Part shown: one piece after another, positions 1-7,074 of the stretch | Position numbering within the stretch: position 1 is the first letter of the stretch | Layout of the letters: every line of letters begins with the position of its first letter | DNA from: Bacteroidota bacterium | GTDB lineage: Bacteria > Bacteroidota > Ignavibacteria > UBA10030 > SZUA-254 | DNA: 8,130 nucleotides | Assembly: GCA_004322375.1 (NCBI GenBank) | Contig: SCUC01000038.1 | Coordinates: forward strand, 1 to 8,130 | Direction: 5' to 3' | Program-made: the position numbers and the translations under genes | Notes under the pieces: model-generated | The model's input: only the letters and a program-made list of their open reading frames with translations | Told to the model about the DNA's origin: nothing | Databases searched by the model: none

Positions 1-3000
1 GCAGCAGCCAGGCGCTGTTCGGCATTAAAACACAGATGCAATTCGGTCCATTGAACATGACGGCGATTGTGTCGCAGAAGAAGGGATCGTCGAAGGAAGT
101 TTCTATTTCAGGCGGCTCTAAAGCAGCCGATCAGGATATTGCGATCACGCGCTACTCAACAGCACACTATTTTGTGGACACGTTGTACCGCCCGATCTTC
201 GTGCAGTATCACAAATCACGGCCTGCCGTTCTCTCGCAGGCTGAGCGGGACCTGGAAATTTACTCCATTGAAGTCTGGAAATCAACTCAAACAGCTCAAA
301 CGGTCGTGGGAAGAAAAGCCAACGCTTATTTTAGCCTCCCCCGCAAGGAAAGCAACCGGGCATACACTGACGAAGAAATCGCCTCGCTCGACACTTCCTA
401 TTCGAACGGGAATTTTGTCAAACTTACCGAGGGAAAAGACTACGACATACATGTGCAGGAAGGATACATTTCTCTCGCATCGCAACCCGCAGACCAGGAA
501 ATTATTGCCGTCGCGTACAGTACGGTAGGTGGAGATTATTACGGGGAATTTCCAACAGCGGATACAAGCACAACACGTACATTAATATTAAAGCTCGTCA
601 AACCGGCAATCCTTAACGAGAACCACCCTGCCTGGGAGTTAATGCTGAAAAATATTTACCCTCTCGGCGCCAGGGAAATAAAGCAAGACGCTCTTAAAGA
701 GCTCAAAATTGTTTACAAGCCAATCGCAGAGCCGGAAACTGAAGAAATAAAAGGACACCGTCTTCTTAAGCTTTTGCGGCTCGATAGATATAAAGCAAGC
801 GGCGAAGAAGGCTCCGACGAAGCATTCGATTTCATATCGGATTTTACCATCAACACAAGGCGCGGCGAGCTTATCTTTCCCGACCTTCGCCCATTCGATT
901 CCACGCTGGCGCAAATGTTCCGCGCCAACGGCGTTACCGACTATGACAGCTTGCTTATTCACGATATTTATGATAGAAAGCTCTCCGGACAAGACCTGAA
1001 CCAGCTTCAAAATAATCTCTTTGTTATCCGCGCGACGGTAGCAGGCGCTGTGAGCGCTCGCATTTCTCTCAATTCCTTTAACATCGTTGAAGGCAGCGTT
1101 CAGGTTATCTATAATGGAACGCCGCTTACCCCCGGAGCCGATTACGACGTCAACTATATCATCGGCGAAGTGACCATCCGCAAAGAGGAAGCCCTTGTAC
1201 CGGGAGCGAATCTACAGGTAAAATACGAACAGAACGATTTGTTCCAGCTTGCCGCAAAAACCCTGATGGGCGCCCGCGGGGAGCTTGACGTCGGCAGAGA
1301 TTCCCGCCTCGGCTTCACCATCATGAACCTAAACCAGGAAACGTTAAGCGATAAGGTTCGCATCGGCGAAGAGCCGACAAACAATACTATCGTGGGTGTG
1401 GACGGATCATCACAATGGAATATCCCGTTTCTTACTTCCGCGCTCGATGCTCTTCCCGGGTTATCCCTGCGCGAAGTTTCCACCTTGAAATTATCGGGTG
1501 AAGCGGCATACATCCTGCCGGACCCGAACACGAAGAGAAGCACTATCCTCGGCGATCAGGATGCGAGCATCGCTTACATAGATGATTTTGAAGGCGCGCG
1601 CAGGATTGTCCCGCTGAGCCTGAATTATACCTCCTGGAAACCGGCAAGCCCGCCGGTCTATACGCTGCTGGGCAATAATGTTACCGATGCTTCAAAAATG
1701 TTTTCCAAAGCAAAGCTTTCGTGGTACACTAATTCGCAGCGGTATGAAGCGGTCTCCATCAGCGATATTTGGCCCGAGAAAAGCTACCGGAGCGGTGAAA
1801 ATTTTGTCCAGGTTCTTATCATGGATTATTTCCCGACCCGCCGCGGGATGTACAACTATTCCACGAATCTCGATTCTACGGTGCAACAGTTCCCGGACCG
1901 CAACTGGAACGGTATTCAACGCTATGTTGCTTCGTTTGCCGGTGACTTAACACAGCAAAACCTGAGCTACTTAGAAATCTGGGTCAATGCGTCTTCGGAA
2001 GATTCAGTTGACCTACGCAACGGCAGGCTGTTCGTCGATATCGGGCGAATCAGCGAGGACGTTATTCCGAATAAGAATTTGAACTCGGAAGACATTATCA
2101 AAACGTCTCTGAATCCCGGCGGCATACCGAATGGAATTTTTAACGATGGAGAAGACCTTGGCTTAGATATGCTTTCGAACGAGCAGGAACGGAGCCAGTA
2201 TGCCGATCTTGTCGCCTTATACCCCGAGGAACTTTCCGCCGATCCTTCGGGAGACGATTTCGATTTTACTACGGAAAGCACGAACTTCGATCGTATCAAC
2301 GGGGTCGAGGGAAATAATATTAAAAATTCTATTGATAGCAGAACCCCCGATACGGAGGACTTAAACAATAACGGCACCGCCGACGAGAGAAATAATATCT
2401 ATATCGAATACGAGCTCCCTCTCTCAACAACTCTCCCCTCGGGAGAACCCAATGCCTATATCGTCGGAGGCGGAACAAATAAATGGTATCAGCTTCGCGT
2501 TGCCCTGCTCGATACCACGCGCGTGATTGGCGGCGAGTCTGCATTGGACATTCTTAAAAACGTCCAGTATGTTCGTTTCTGGCTATCCGGATTTTCAAAG
2601 CCTGTGCGCGTTCGCATTGCAGAGGCGAACTTTGTCGGGAATCAGTGGCTCGAAACGGTCAAAGACGACACCGTGATGAAAGTATCGGTCGTGAACATAG
2701 AAGATAATCCGGAATATACCATCCCACCCGGAGTAATCCGCGAGAGGGACCGCACGCAGCCCGATCAAGAAATCTATGGAAACGAGCAATCGCTCGCGTT
2801 GCTACTCAACGGCTTACAGCCCGGCGATAGCAGGCAGGCGGCGAAATACTTCGCGCAACGGTCAATAGATATGTTTAATTACCGCGCGTTAAAGCTGTTT
2901 GTGCATGGAGACGAATCGTTTGGCGATGACGCTGAAATCTTCTTGCGGTTCGGAGCCGATACCAATAATTATTATGAATACCGCCAGCCCCTGAAAGCGG

Positions 3001-5903
3001 ACTGGGATGAAATGAATATTATTTTCACGGAACTCACCTCGGTCAAAGCCGCGCGCGATTCGGGAGCCTCTATTTCCGAAATTCCCGCGCCAAGCGGACC
3101 CCCGGGCTCCTATTACCGAATTCGCGGCAACCCCGCCATTACCAAAGTACAGTATATCTCAGTTGGAGTGCATAACGCTTCCGGTTCGTATCCTCCAAAA
3201 GCGCGATACACAACACCCCCCCGTGTTTTCACCGGCTCAGTCTGGGTAAACGAGATGCGCGTCGTGGATGTGGATGATAGTCCGGGCGGAGCGTACCGGT
3301 TTGATACGCAGGTGAAGCTCTCCGACTTCGGAAATATCGGGTTTAACTATTCGTACACGGGACCTAACTTCCACGGCGTGAGCACTGCCTTTGGCGACCG
3401 TGTAACGAGAAAATCCTGGGCGGTGAACACCGGTTTCTCGCTGGAAGATTTTCTTCCGAGCGATTGGCAGGGCGCTTCATTCCCCTTCGCATACAGTCAC
3501 CAGGAAAACATCGCGCTGCCGAAGTATCTTCCTAACACCGACGTTGTCGTTGATGAAGCCGCGCGCCGCGCCGGCGAGCGCAGCTCAGCAGCTACGCCGG
3601 AGGAACAACAGCTCGCCTCCGACCGCATCATCACGGAATCACAAACTGTGAGCATCAGGGATAATTACACTATCTCCAACTTGAAGCTCGGACTTCCCTG
3701 GCAGGCATGGTACGTGCGCGATATTCTCAACAGCCTCTCGTTCAGGTTCAATTACGCCACGGCGAACTCACGGGACCCATCAACGGTGGCACAACGTAAC
3801 TGGCAATGGGATTTTGGAGTGAATTATGCCATAACCCTCAAGCACGATTTATTCCTCCAGCCGTTTTCTTCGTTGTTCGAGGGGATCCCGTTGTTAGAAG
3901 ATTATAAAGATTGGAAATTGTACCTGTTCCCCATTGTAGGATTCAACACAAGCCTGAGCGGCGCCCGCTCGTACAATTATGTATTGAGTCGTTCATTAAA
4001 CTCCGTCCCACGTGAAACGCGTTCATTCGGGGCAACGAAGACGCTCAATTTTGATTGGAAGATCACGGAGGGCGGGATGCTCGGCATCGGGGGTAATTAC
4101 GGGATTTCTATTAAGCGTGATTTGCTATTTCTTGATACTGTGGGTAACCGGGATTTCTCTCAAATCCTTCGTTCACTCTTCATCGGCGGGCGCGACGGGC
4201 AGTACAACCAATCTGTCACGTTTAATACACGACCGAAAATCCCGAATGTTTTCAACATCACAAAATATCTCGACCAGCTCAGCGCCGGTTACCGCGTAAA
4301 TTACGGCTGGCAAAATACGTTTCAGGCGGGAGATTTGAGCAAGGGGGCAGCGTGGGAAAACAGCATCAATACGGGAATGAATTTTCGTCTTAAAACACTG
4401 GCGGACAGCTGGTTTGCCGATGATGACGATGCTCCGGCGCAGAAATCGAAGCAACAGCCGCCTCGTGCGCAGCGCAAAGAAGAGCCGAAACAGATTGCAG
4501 ACAGCCTGAAAACGCCAGCCTCCGATTCGACCGCGGCTGAAGAAGATACAAGCGAATCTATCAATCCTTTGGAGAAACTGAAAGATGTCGCGCGGATTCT
4601 CATTAAGTATCCGCTTCTTGATTATGATAACATCAATATCTCCTTCACGCAATCGAACCGCTCCGCGCACAATGGGGTGCGCGGCTCTACCGGATTTCAA
4701 AACTTCTGGGGACGATTGCCTTTTCAAGGCCACCTCATTGATAACGGTCCCTCCCGGTTATATCAGCTTGGCTTGATTTCTGATCCAAGCGGCAAGCTGA
4801 TTTGGGCGCCCCAATCCACCTTCCCGTGGGTCGGCTGGAAAACGGAGAGGGGTATCCGCGCAAGCAACGGTCAGCTGACAGATAATTTCAGCCAAAAAAA
4901 TGACATCACCTTAAAGACCACGCGCCCGTTATGGGAGGGCGCTTCGCTCGACATCAACTGGAAAGTCGGATGGCAATACAGCAAAACGACAAATATAACA
5001 ACAGATAGCCTCGGTATCCCGACGATAAAATCCGAGCGAACAACGGGAAGCGTAGAGCGCTCGTTCTTAACCTTGCCTCCGGTATTGTTGTTCGGCGCAT
5101 TTAAAAGTAATTTAGAGGACGTCGGCAAGAAATTCGAGGCGAATTCAGAATCAGCTGAGTTTGAGGGAAAGCCCGGCGCCGCAGCAGCCGACGCATTTGA
5201 GCGCGGGATGGAAGCTCTCCCCTTCTTGAATAAATTTTTCGGGCAGTTTGTACCGCGTCCGAACTGGTCCCTCCGGTGGGGCGGCATTGAAAAGCTGGCT
5301 GGCATCGAGTCATGGATGCAAACCCTGTCGTTAGACCATGCGTACCGTTCTTCGTTCCGCCGCGATTTTCAATTAGAAAAAGACGGCTCGGAGAAAACAG
5401 ATGTCGAGCGCATCAGCTACGATTTTGCGCCGCTTATCGGTCTCAACATGACATTCAAAGAATTGTTGAAAGGGAATTTTACGGGCTCGTTCCAGTATAA
5501 AACAAGCACGGCATACGACCTGAGCTTATCCAACCAAAAAATCACTGAAGATGTTACGGCTGATATCTCGCTTTCATTGAGCTATTCGCGACGCGGATTC
5601 GAGTTTCCCCTGTTTGGCTTGACGTTGAAAAACGACGTTGATTTTACGCTAACCTATTCACGCGCGAAAAAATCGCGCCGCCAGCACGACCCGCTCTTTT
5701 TGCAAGCCAATCAAGAAGGAACGCCTCTCGATGGAAGCATCCGCACGAGCCTTGAGCCACGCATCCGATATACCTTGAGCGCCCGCGTGAACGCATCGCT
5801 CTTTTACCGTTACTCGCGCACTGAACCTGATGAAGGAGGCTCAACCATTCCCGGCACCACAACCAATGAAGCAGGGGTGGATATCAGGATTTCGATACAG
5901 TAG
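1..5903 (+). CDS. sprA: Type IX secretion system outer-membrane translocon SprA/Sov (5'-truncated)
   Basis: SprA forms the very large outer-membrane beta-barrel through which T9SS cargo with C-terminal sorting domains leaves the periplasm. The reading frame is already open at the left edge (first whole codon at 3), and the residues before the Met at 36 (SSQALFGIKTQ) continue the family pattern, so that Met is internal. About 1966 residues are visible; typical SprA proteins have roughly 2400, so some 400 N-terminal residues, including the signal peptide, are missing. Family hallmarks, numbered from the Met at 36, are LFGIKTQMQFGPLN at the start, IAYIDDFEGARR (D516-G520), GEDLGLD followed by NEQE (from 705), PDTEDLNNNGTADE (about 771-784) and VWVNEMRV (around W1070). 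The C-terminal half is rich in alternating polar/apolar strands, as expected for a barrel. A charged Lys/Gln/Pro/Glu linker spans about 1462-1510. The protein ends in the strand-like VDIRISIQ. No frameshift is seen. The family assignment is very secure; the true start is not visible. Confidence 0.96.
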   Translation, partial: SSQALFGIKTQMQFGPLNMTAIVSQKKGSSKEVSISGGSKAADQDIAITRYSTAHYFVDTLYRPIFVQYHKSRPAVLSQAERDLEIYSIEVWKSTQTAQTVVGRKANAYFSLPRKESNRAYTDEEIASLDTSYSNGNFVKLTEGKDYDIHVQEGYISLASQPADQEIIAVAYSTVGGDYYGEFPTADTSTTRTLILKLVKPAILNENHPAWELMLKNIYPLGAREIKQDALKELKIVYKPIAEPETEEIKGHRLLKLLRLDRYKASGEEGSDEAFDFISDFTINTRRGELIFPDLRPFDSTLAQMFRANGVTDYDSLLIHDIYDRKLSGQDLNQLQNNLFVIRATVAGAVSARISLNSFNIVEGSVQVIYNGTPLTPGADYDVNYIIGEVTIRKEEALVPGANLQVKYEQNDLFQLAAKTLMGARGELDVGRDSRLGFTIMNLNQETLSDKVRIGEEPTNNTIVGVDGSSQWNIPFLTSALDALPGLSLREVSTLKLSGEAAYILPDPNTKRSTILGDQDASIAYIDDFEGARRIVPLSLNYTSWKPASPPVYTLLGNNVTDASKMFSKAKLSWYTNSQRYEAVSISDIWPEKSYRSGENFVQVLIMDYFPTRRGMYNYSTNLDSTVQQFPDRNWNGIQRYVASFAGDLTQQNLSYLEIWVNASSEDSVDLRNGRLFVDIGRISEDVIPNKNLNSEDIIKTSLNPGGIPNGIFNDGEDLGLDMLSNEQERSQYADLVALYPEELSADPSGDDFDFTTESTNFDRINGVEGNNIKNSIDSRTPDTEDLNNNGTADERNNIYIEYELPLSTTLPSGEPNAYIVGGGTNKWYQLRVALLDTTRVIGGESALDILKNVQYVRFWLSGFSKPVRVRIAEANFVGNQWLETVKDDTVMKVSVVNIEDNPEYTIPPGVIRERDRTQPDQEIYGNEQSLALLLNGLQPGDSRQAAKYFAQRSIDMFNYRALKLFVHGDESFGDDAEIFLRFGADTNNYYEYRQPLKADWDEMNIIFTELTSVKAARDSGASISEIPAPSGPPGSYYRIRGNPAITKVQYISVGVHNASGSYPPKARYTTPPRVFTGSVWVNEMRVVDVDDSPGGAYRFDTQVKLSDFGNIGFNYSYTGPNFHGVSTAFGDRVTRKSWAVNTGFSLEDFLPSDWQGASFPFAYSHQENIALPKYLPNTDVVVDEAARRAGERSSAATPEEQQLASDRIITESQTVSIRDNYTISNLKLGLPWQAWYVRDILNSLSFRFNYATANSRDPSTVAQRNWQWDFGVNYAITLKHDLFLQPFSSLFEGIPLLEDYKDWKLYLFPIVGFNTSLSGARSYNYVLSRSLNSVPRETRSFGATKTLNFDWKITEGGMLGIGGNYGISIKRDLLFLDTVGNRDFSQILRSLFIGGRDGQYNQSVTFNTRPKIPNVFNITKYLDQLSAGYRVNYGWQNTFQAGDLSKGAAWENSINTGMNFRLKTLADSWFADDDDAPAQKSKQQPPRAQRKEEPKQIADSLKTPASDSTAAEEDTSESINPLEKLKDVARILIKYPLLDYDNINISFTQSNRSAHNGVRGSTGFQNFWGRLPFQGHLIDNGPSRLYQLGLISDPSGKLIWAPQSTFPWVGWKTERGIRASNGQLTDNFSQKNDITLKTTRPLWEGASLDINWKVGWQYSKTTNITTDSLGIPTIKSERTTGSVERSFLTLPPVLLFGAFKSNLEDVGKKFEANSESAEFEGKPGAAAADAFERGMEALPFLNKFFGQFVPRPNWSLRWGGIEKLAGIESWMQTLSLDHAYRSSFRRDFQLEKDGSEKTDVERISYDFAPLIGLNMTFKELLKGNFTGSFQYKTSTAYDLSLSNQKITEDVTADISLSLSYSRRGFEFPLFGLTLKNDVDFTLTYSRAKKSRRQHDPLFLQANQEGTPLDGSIRTSLEPRIRYTLSARVNASLFYRYSRTEPDEGGSTIPGTTTNEAGVDIRISIQ

Positions 5904-5934
5904 CATATTGGGTTGCCATAACCTTATGTACAGA

Positions 5935-5978
5935 GTAACTTCATGAAGCGCGAATAACTAATAACGGACTGAAGTTAC
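5935..5978. repeat. Inverted repeat GTAACTTCA / TGAAGTTAC, left part of a REP-like cluster
   Basis: GTAACTTCA (5935-5943) is repeated in inverse at 5970-5978, with 26 bases between. The left arm runs into a perfect 10-bp palindrome, CTTCATGAAG (5939-5948). The right arm is part of ACTGAAGTTACGC (5968-5980), which returns perfectly inverted at 6231-6243. It lies 32 bases after the sprA stop, outside any convincing gene. There is no T-run, so an intrinsic terminator is not supported. The REP-like reading is inference from the neighbouring hairpins. Confidence 0.6.
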
Positions 5979-5985
5979 GCAGTTT

Positions 5986-5999
5986 GTGGCTAAAGCCAC
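5986..5999. repeat. Short hairpin GTGGCTAAAGCCAC
   Basis: A perfect 14-base palindrome-like unit: the stem GTGGCT/AGCCAC encloses AA, or a 5-bp stem encloses a four-base loop. It has the same loop core, CT-NN-AG, as the other hairpins between the sprA stop and position 6243. Short units of this kind are typical of REP-like interspersed palindromes in bacterial intergenic DNA. No T-tract follows. Confidence 0.6.
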
Positions 6000-6019
6000 G
6001 AAGGGTTCATTATTTCTAT

Positions 6020-6128
6020 GGGGTTGTCTCAAAAGGTGTAGGCGCAGGCTTCATGGTGGCGTTTCCAACTCAAAAACGCAGGCATGAAGCCTGCGCCTAC
6101 GCGTTAATCAGGCTTATGAGACAGCCCC
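6020..6128. mobile_element. 109-bp near-palindromic, MITE-like element
   Basis: The ends are GGGGTTGTCTCA (6020-6031) and TGAGACAGCCCC (6117-6128), inverted repeats with one mismatch that forms a G-U pair in RNA. Inside is a perfect 18-bp inverted repeat (6038-6055 / 6083-6100, arm GTAGGCGCAGGCTTCATG), and inside that a further 6-bp stem, GCGTTT/AAACGC (6059-6064 / 6074-6079). Nearly the whole unit can fold into one long hairpin. The end sequence looks like the terminal repeats of insertion sequences, and there is no room for a transposase, so a non-autonomous miniature element is the best reading. No clear target-site duplication is seen, so a structured repeat or RNA element remains possible. 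A 91-codon open frame crossing it (5984-6259) shows no coding character. Confidence 0.6.
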
Positions 6129-6167
6129 CAATACAGTTGCTCAAAACAAATAGAAAACGAATAATTG

Positions 6168-6187
6168 CCACGACCTTCAGGTCGTGG
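6168..6187. repeat. Hairpin CCACGACCTTCAGGTCGTGG
   Basis: A perfect 20-base inverted repeat: an 8-bp stem, CCACGACC/GGTCGTGG, around TTCA. It is the most GC-rich stem of the cluster and shares the CT-NN-AG core. It lies 39 bases right of the MITE-like element. The next bases are not a T-run, so it is not a standard intrinsic terminator. Confidence 0.65.
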
Positions 6188-6208
6188 ATAACGATACAAA
6201 TCTTTATA

Positions 6209-6230
6209 AAAATGGACTTTAGTCCATTTT
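6209..6230. repeat. Hairpin AAAATGGACT-TT-AGTCCATTTT
   Basis: A perfect 10-bp inverted repeat around TT. Because it starts with AAAA and ends with TTTT it could act as a weak bidirectional terminator, but the GC content of the stem is low and the T-run is only four bases and part of the stem. Its loop CTTTAG fits the core of the neighbouring hairpins, so a REP-like repeat is preferred. Confidence 0.6.
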
Positions 6231-6243
6231 GCGTAACTTCAGT
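6231..6243. repeat. Right outer arm GCGTAACTTCAGT of the repeat cluster
   Basis: This 13-mer is the perfect reverse complement of ACTGAAGTTACGC at 5968-5980. Together the two arms enclose two hairpins, the MITE-like unit and a third hairpin. AACGG flanks both arms, at 5963-5967 before the left arm and 6244-6248 after the right arm, in the same orientation. The arrangement resembles paired REP units (a BIME) interrupted by an insertion; that interpretation is inference. Confidence 0.55.
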
Positions 6244-6329
6244 AACGGATAACAATTAACCATTCTCTGGGTCAATTCGCATCCCTACTCTGCCCCGCCC
6301 CTTGCATCTTACCGTAGATTTTTTTACTT

Positions 6330-6337
6330 TATCTTTG
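6330..6337 (+). promoter_or_regulatory. Candidate Bacteroidetes-type -7 promoter element TATCTTTG
   Basis: TATCTTTG matches the TAnnTTTG -7 consensus of the Bacteroidetes primary sigma factor exactly. It follows a T-rich stretch (6319-6325). The nearest upstream TTG (6302-6304) is 25 bases away, longer than the usual spacing of about 20, so the -33 half is weak. Its last base is the first base of the GTG at 6337. If the promoter is used, translation must begin further on, for example at the ATG at 6346 on a nearly leaderless transcript. Confidence 0.4.
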
Positions 6338-6693
6338 TGAAGAAGATGCTTCAATATTGCACACTGCTTGCTCTCGCAGTCGCTTATACCTGGGCTGTGT
6401 TCGCCGGGCATAGTGAAACGATGAGGAAAGTTTTCTACAGCACGTCTGCGCCGGGAAAAATTTCGAACCATGCAGAAAGCAATTCTAAGCCTCTTGACCT
6501 TCGCCCGCTCTGGACGTATAAAAGCCAGATCACATCTTCAACGCACATTGAAGTTCCGGCAGACGCAATAACGGCGACAACAGACTTTCCGGTCATTCGA
6601 GAATTTTTTGTCGTCTGCCATGATATTCACACTCCGAAAAATCTCCAACCGTTAACATTTCCTTCAAAGCCGCGCGACCCTCCGGTAGCATAG
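6337..6693 (+). CDS. Small secreted protein candidate, function unknown
   Basis: I do not recognise this protein (118 residues from the GTG). It begins like a Sec signal peptide: a basic MKKM, a hydrophobic run of about residues 7-22 (LLALAVAYTWAVFA) and a possible cleavage after VFA. The mature part is polar, with little repetition, and ends in a Pro/Arg-rich tail (PSKPRDPPVA). There is no Shine-Dalgarno sequence before the GTG. Alternative starts are ATG at 6346, which loses the basic residues, and ATG at 6421, which loses the signal. A candidate -7 element overlaps the GTG, so start and promoter cannot both be right. The signal-like start and its position between a non-coding cluster and small genes favour a real gene, but a chance open frame is not excluded. 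Export to the periplasm or surface is inference. Confidence 0.45.
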   Translation: MKKMLQYCTLLALAVAYTWAVFAGHSETMRKVFYSTSAPGKISNHAESNSKPLDLRPLWTYKSQITSSTHIEVPADAITATTDFPVIREFFVVCHDIHTPKNLQPLTFPSKPRDPPVA

Positions 6694-6699
6694 TGCTAC
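6685..6699. repeat. Small hairpin GTAGCA-TAG-TGCTAC over the stop codon
   Basis: A 6-bp perfect stem whose three-base loop is the TAG stop of the preceding small gene. It lacks a T-tract. It may be chance, or a weak stabilising or terminating structure at the 3' end of that gene. Confidence 0.35.
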
Positions 6700-6715
6700 T
6701 TACACATACTACAGC

Positions 6716-6732
6716 CTGTACACTCTGTACAG
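6716..6732. repeat. CTGTAC-ACTCT-GTACAG inverted repeat
   Basis: A 17-base unit that is both an inverted repeat (CTGTAC/GTACAG, loop 5) and a direct repeat of CTGTACA (6716-6722 and 6725-6731). It lies 23 bases after the stop of the small secreted-protein candidate and about 190 bases before the next gene. It could be an operator for a dimeric regulator or a 3' hairpin. No T-tract follows. The rest of 6733-6924 shows no feature I can support. Confidence 0.3.
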
Positions 6733-6924
6733 AACAATAGAAGCGCGGGCAAAAACCTCTGTTGACGGTTCTACCTGTTGTCCAGGAAGAACGTGTTTTT
6801 GTCATTCCCGCTATACTTGAACCACCATTATTTGCAACACGAAGGTTTCGTTCCCGCTTCTCTGCCATCTGCCTCAACGCGAGGAAGATGAAGTATTTCA
6901 CTTTTTTTTGAAAGGAAACGTACC

Positions 6925-7050
6925 ATGGAACCGAAAAATTCTTCACAGCAACAGCCCGAAGAGGGCTTTCCAAAACAGCTTATCGTTCTCGTTATCGTTA
7001 TTGCCCTTGGGGTTGTTGTCCTTGTCCTCAAGAGCATGGGTTTATTTTAA
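6925..7050 (+). CDS. Membrane microprotein with one transmembrane helix (41 aa)
   Basis: The start at 6925 is set by AAAGGAA at 6911-6917, with GG nine bases before the ATG. The protein has a polar Gln/Pro/Glu-rich N-terminus (about residues 1-17, MEPKNSSQQQPEEGFPK) followed by one strongly hydrophobic helix (about 18-35, LIVLVIVIALGVVVLVL) and a short KSMGLF tail. It is followed after 24 bases by a second small membrane protein with the same type of ribosome-binding site, which suggests co-transcription. I do not recognise the family; proteins of this build often act as small subunits or regulators of membrane complexes. Support comes from the ribosome-binding site, the coherent helix and the neighbouring gene. 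It is too short for most gene finders. Confidence 0.7.
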   Translation: MEPKNSSQQQPEEGFPKQLIVLVIVIALGVVVLVLKSMGLF

Positions 7051-7074
7051 GCCGCACGGGAAAGGAATAGCACG

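Noticed and set aside
36..38. ATG at 36 as the true start of sprA
   Set aside because: The frame is open to the left edge and the 11 residues before it (SSQALFGIKTQ) fit the family; with about 1966 visible residues against roughly 2400 the N-terminus is clearly missing.
4173..4733. 186-codon open frame on the - strand inside sprA
   Set aside because: Antisense to a conserved family region; Arg/Ile-rich composition typical of a shadow frame.
6209..6230. Intrinsic terminator for sprA
   Set aside because: AT-rich stem with only four T at its end and more than 300 bases past the stop; it fits the surrounding REP-like hairpins better.
5935..6243. CRISPR array
   Set aside because: The repeats are short inverted hairpins with differing stems and irregular spacing, not direct repeats with uniform spacers.
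5984..6259. 91-codon open frame on the + strand after sprA
   Set aside because: It runs through the palindromic element and hairpins, so its residues are dictated by inverted repeats; no ribosome-binding site and no recognisable protein.
6716..6732. SOS (LexA) box
   Set aside because: CTGT and ACAG are separated by nine bases rather than the eight of the enterobacterial site, and no SOS gene follows.
6801..6811. GTCATTCCCGC-like interspersed repeat
   Set aside because: Only a short match to a common intergenic motif; no second arm is present in the gap.
6593..6973. 126-codon open frame on the - strand
   Set aside because: It overlaps the end of the small secreted-protein candidate and the start of the 41-codon gene, both better supported, and has no coding character.
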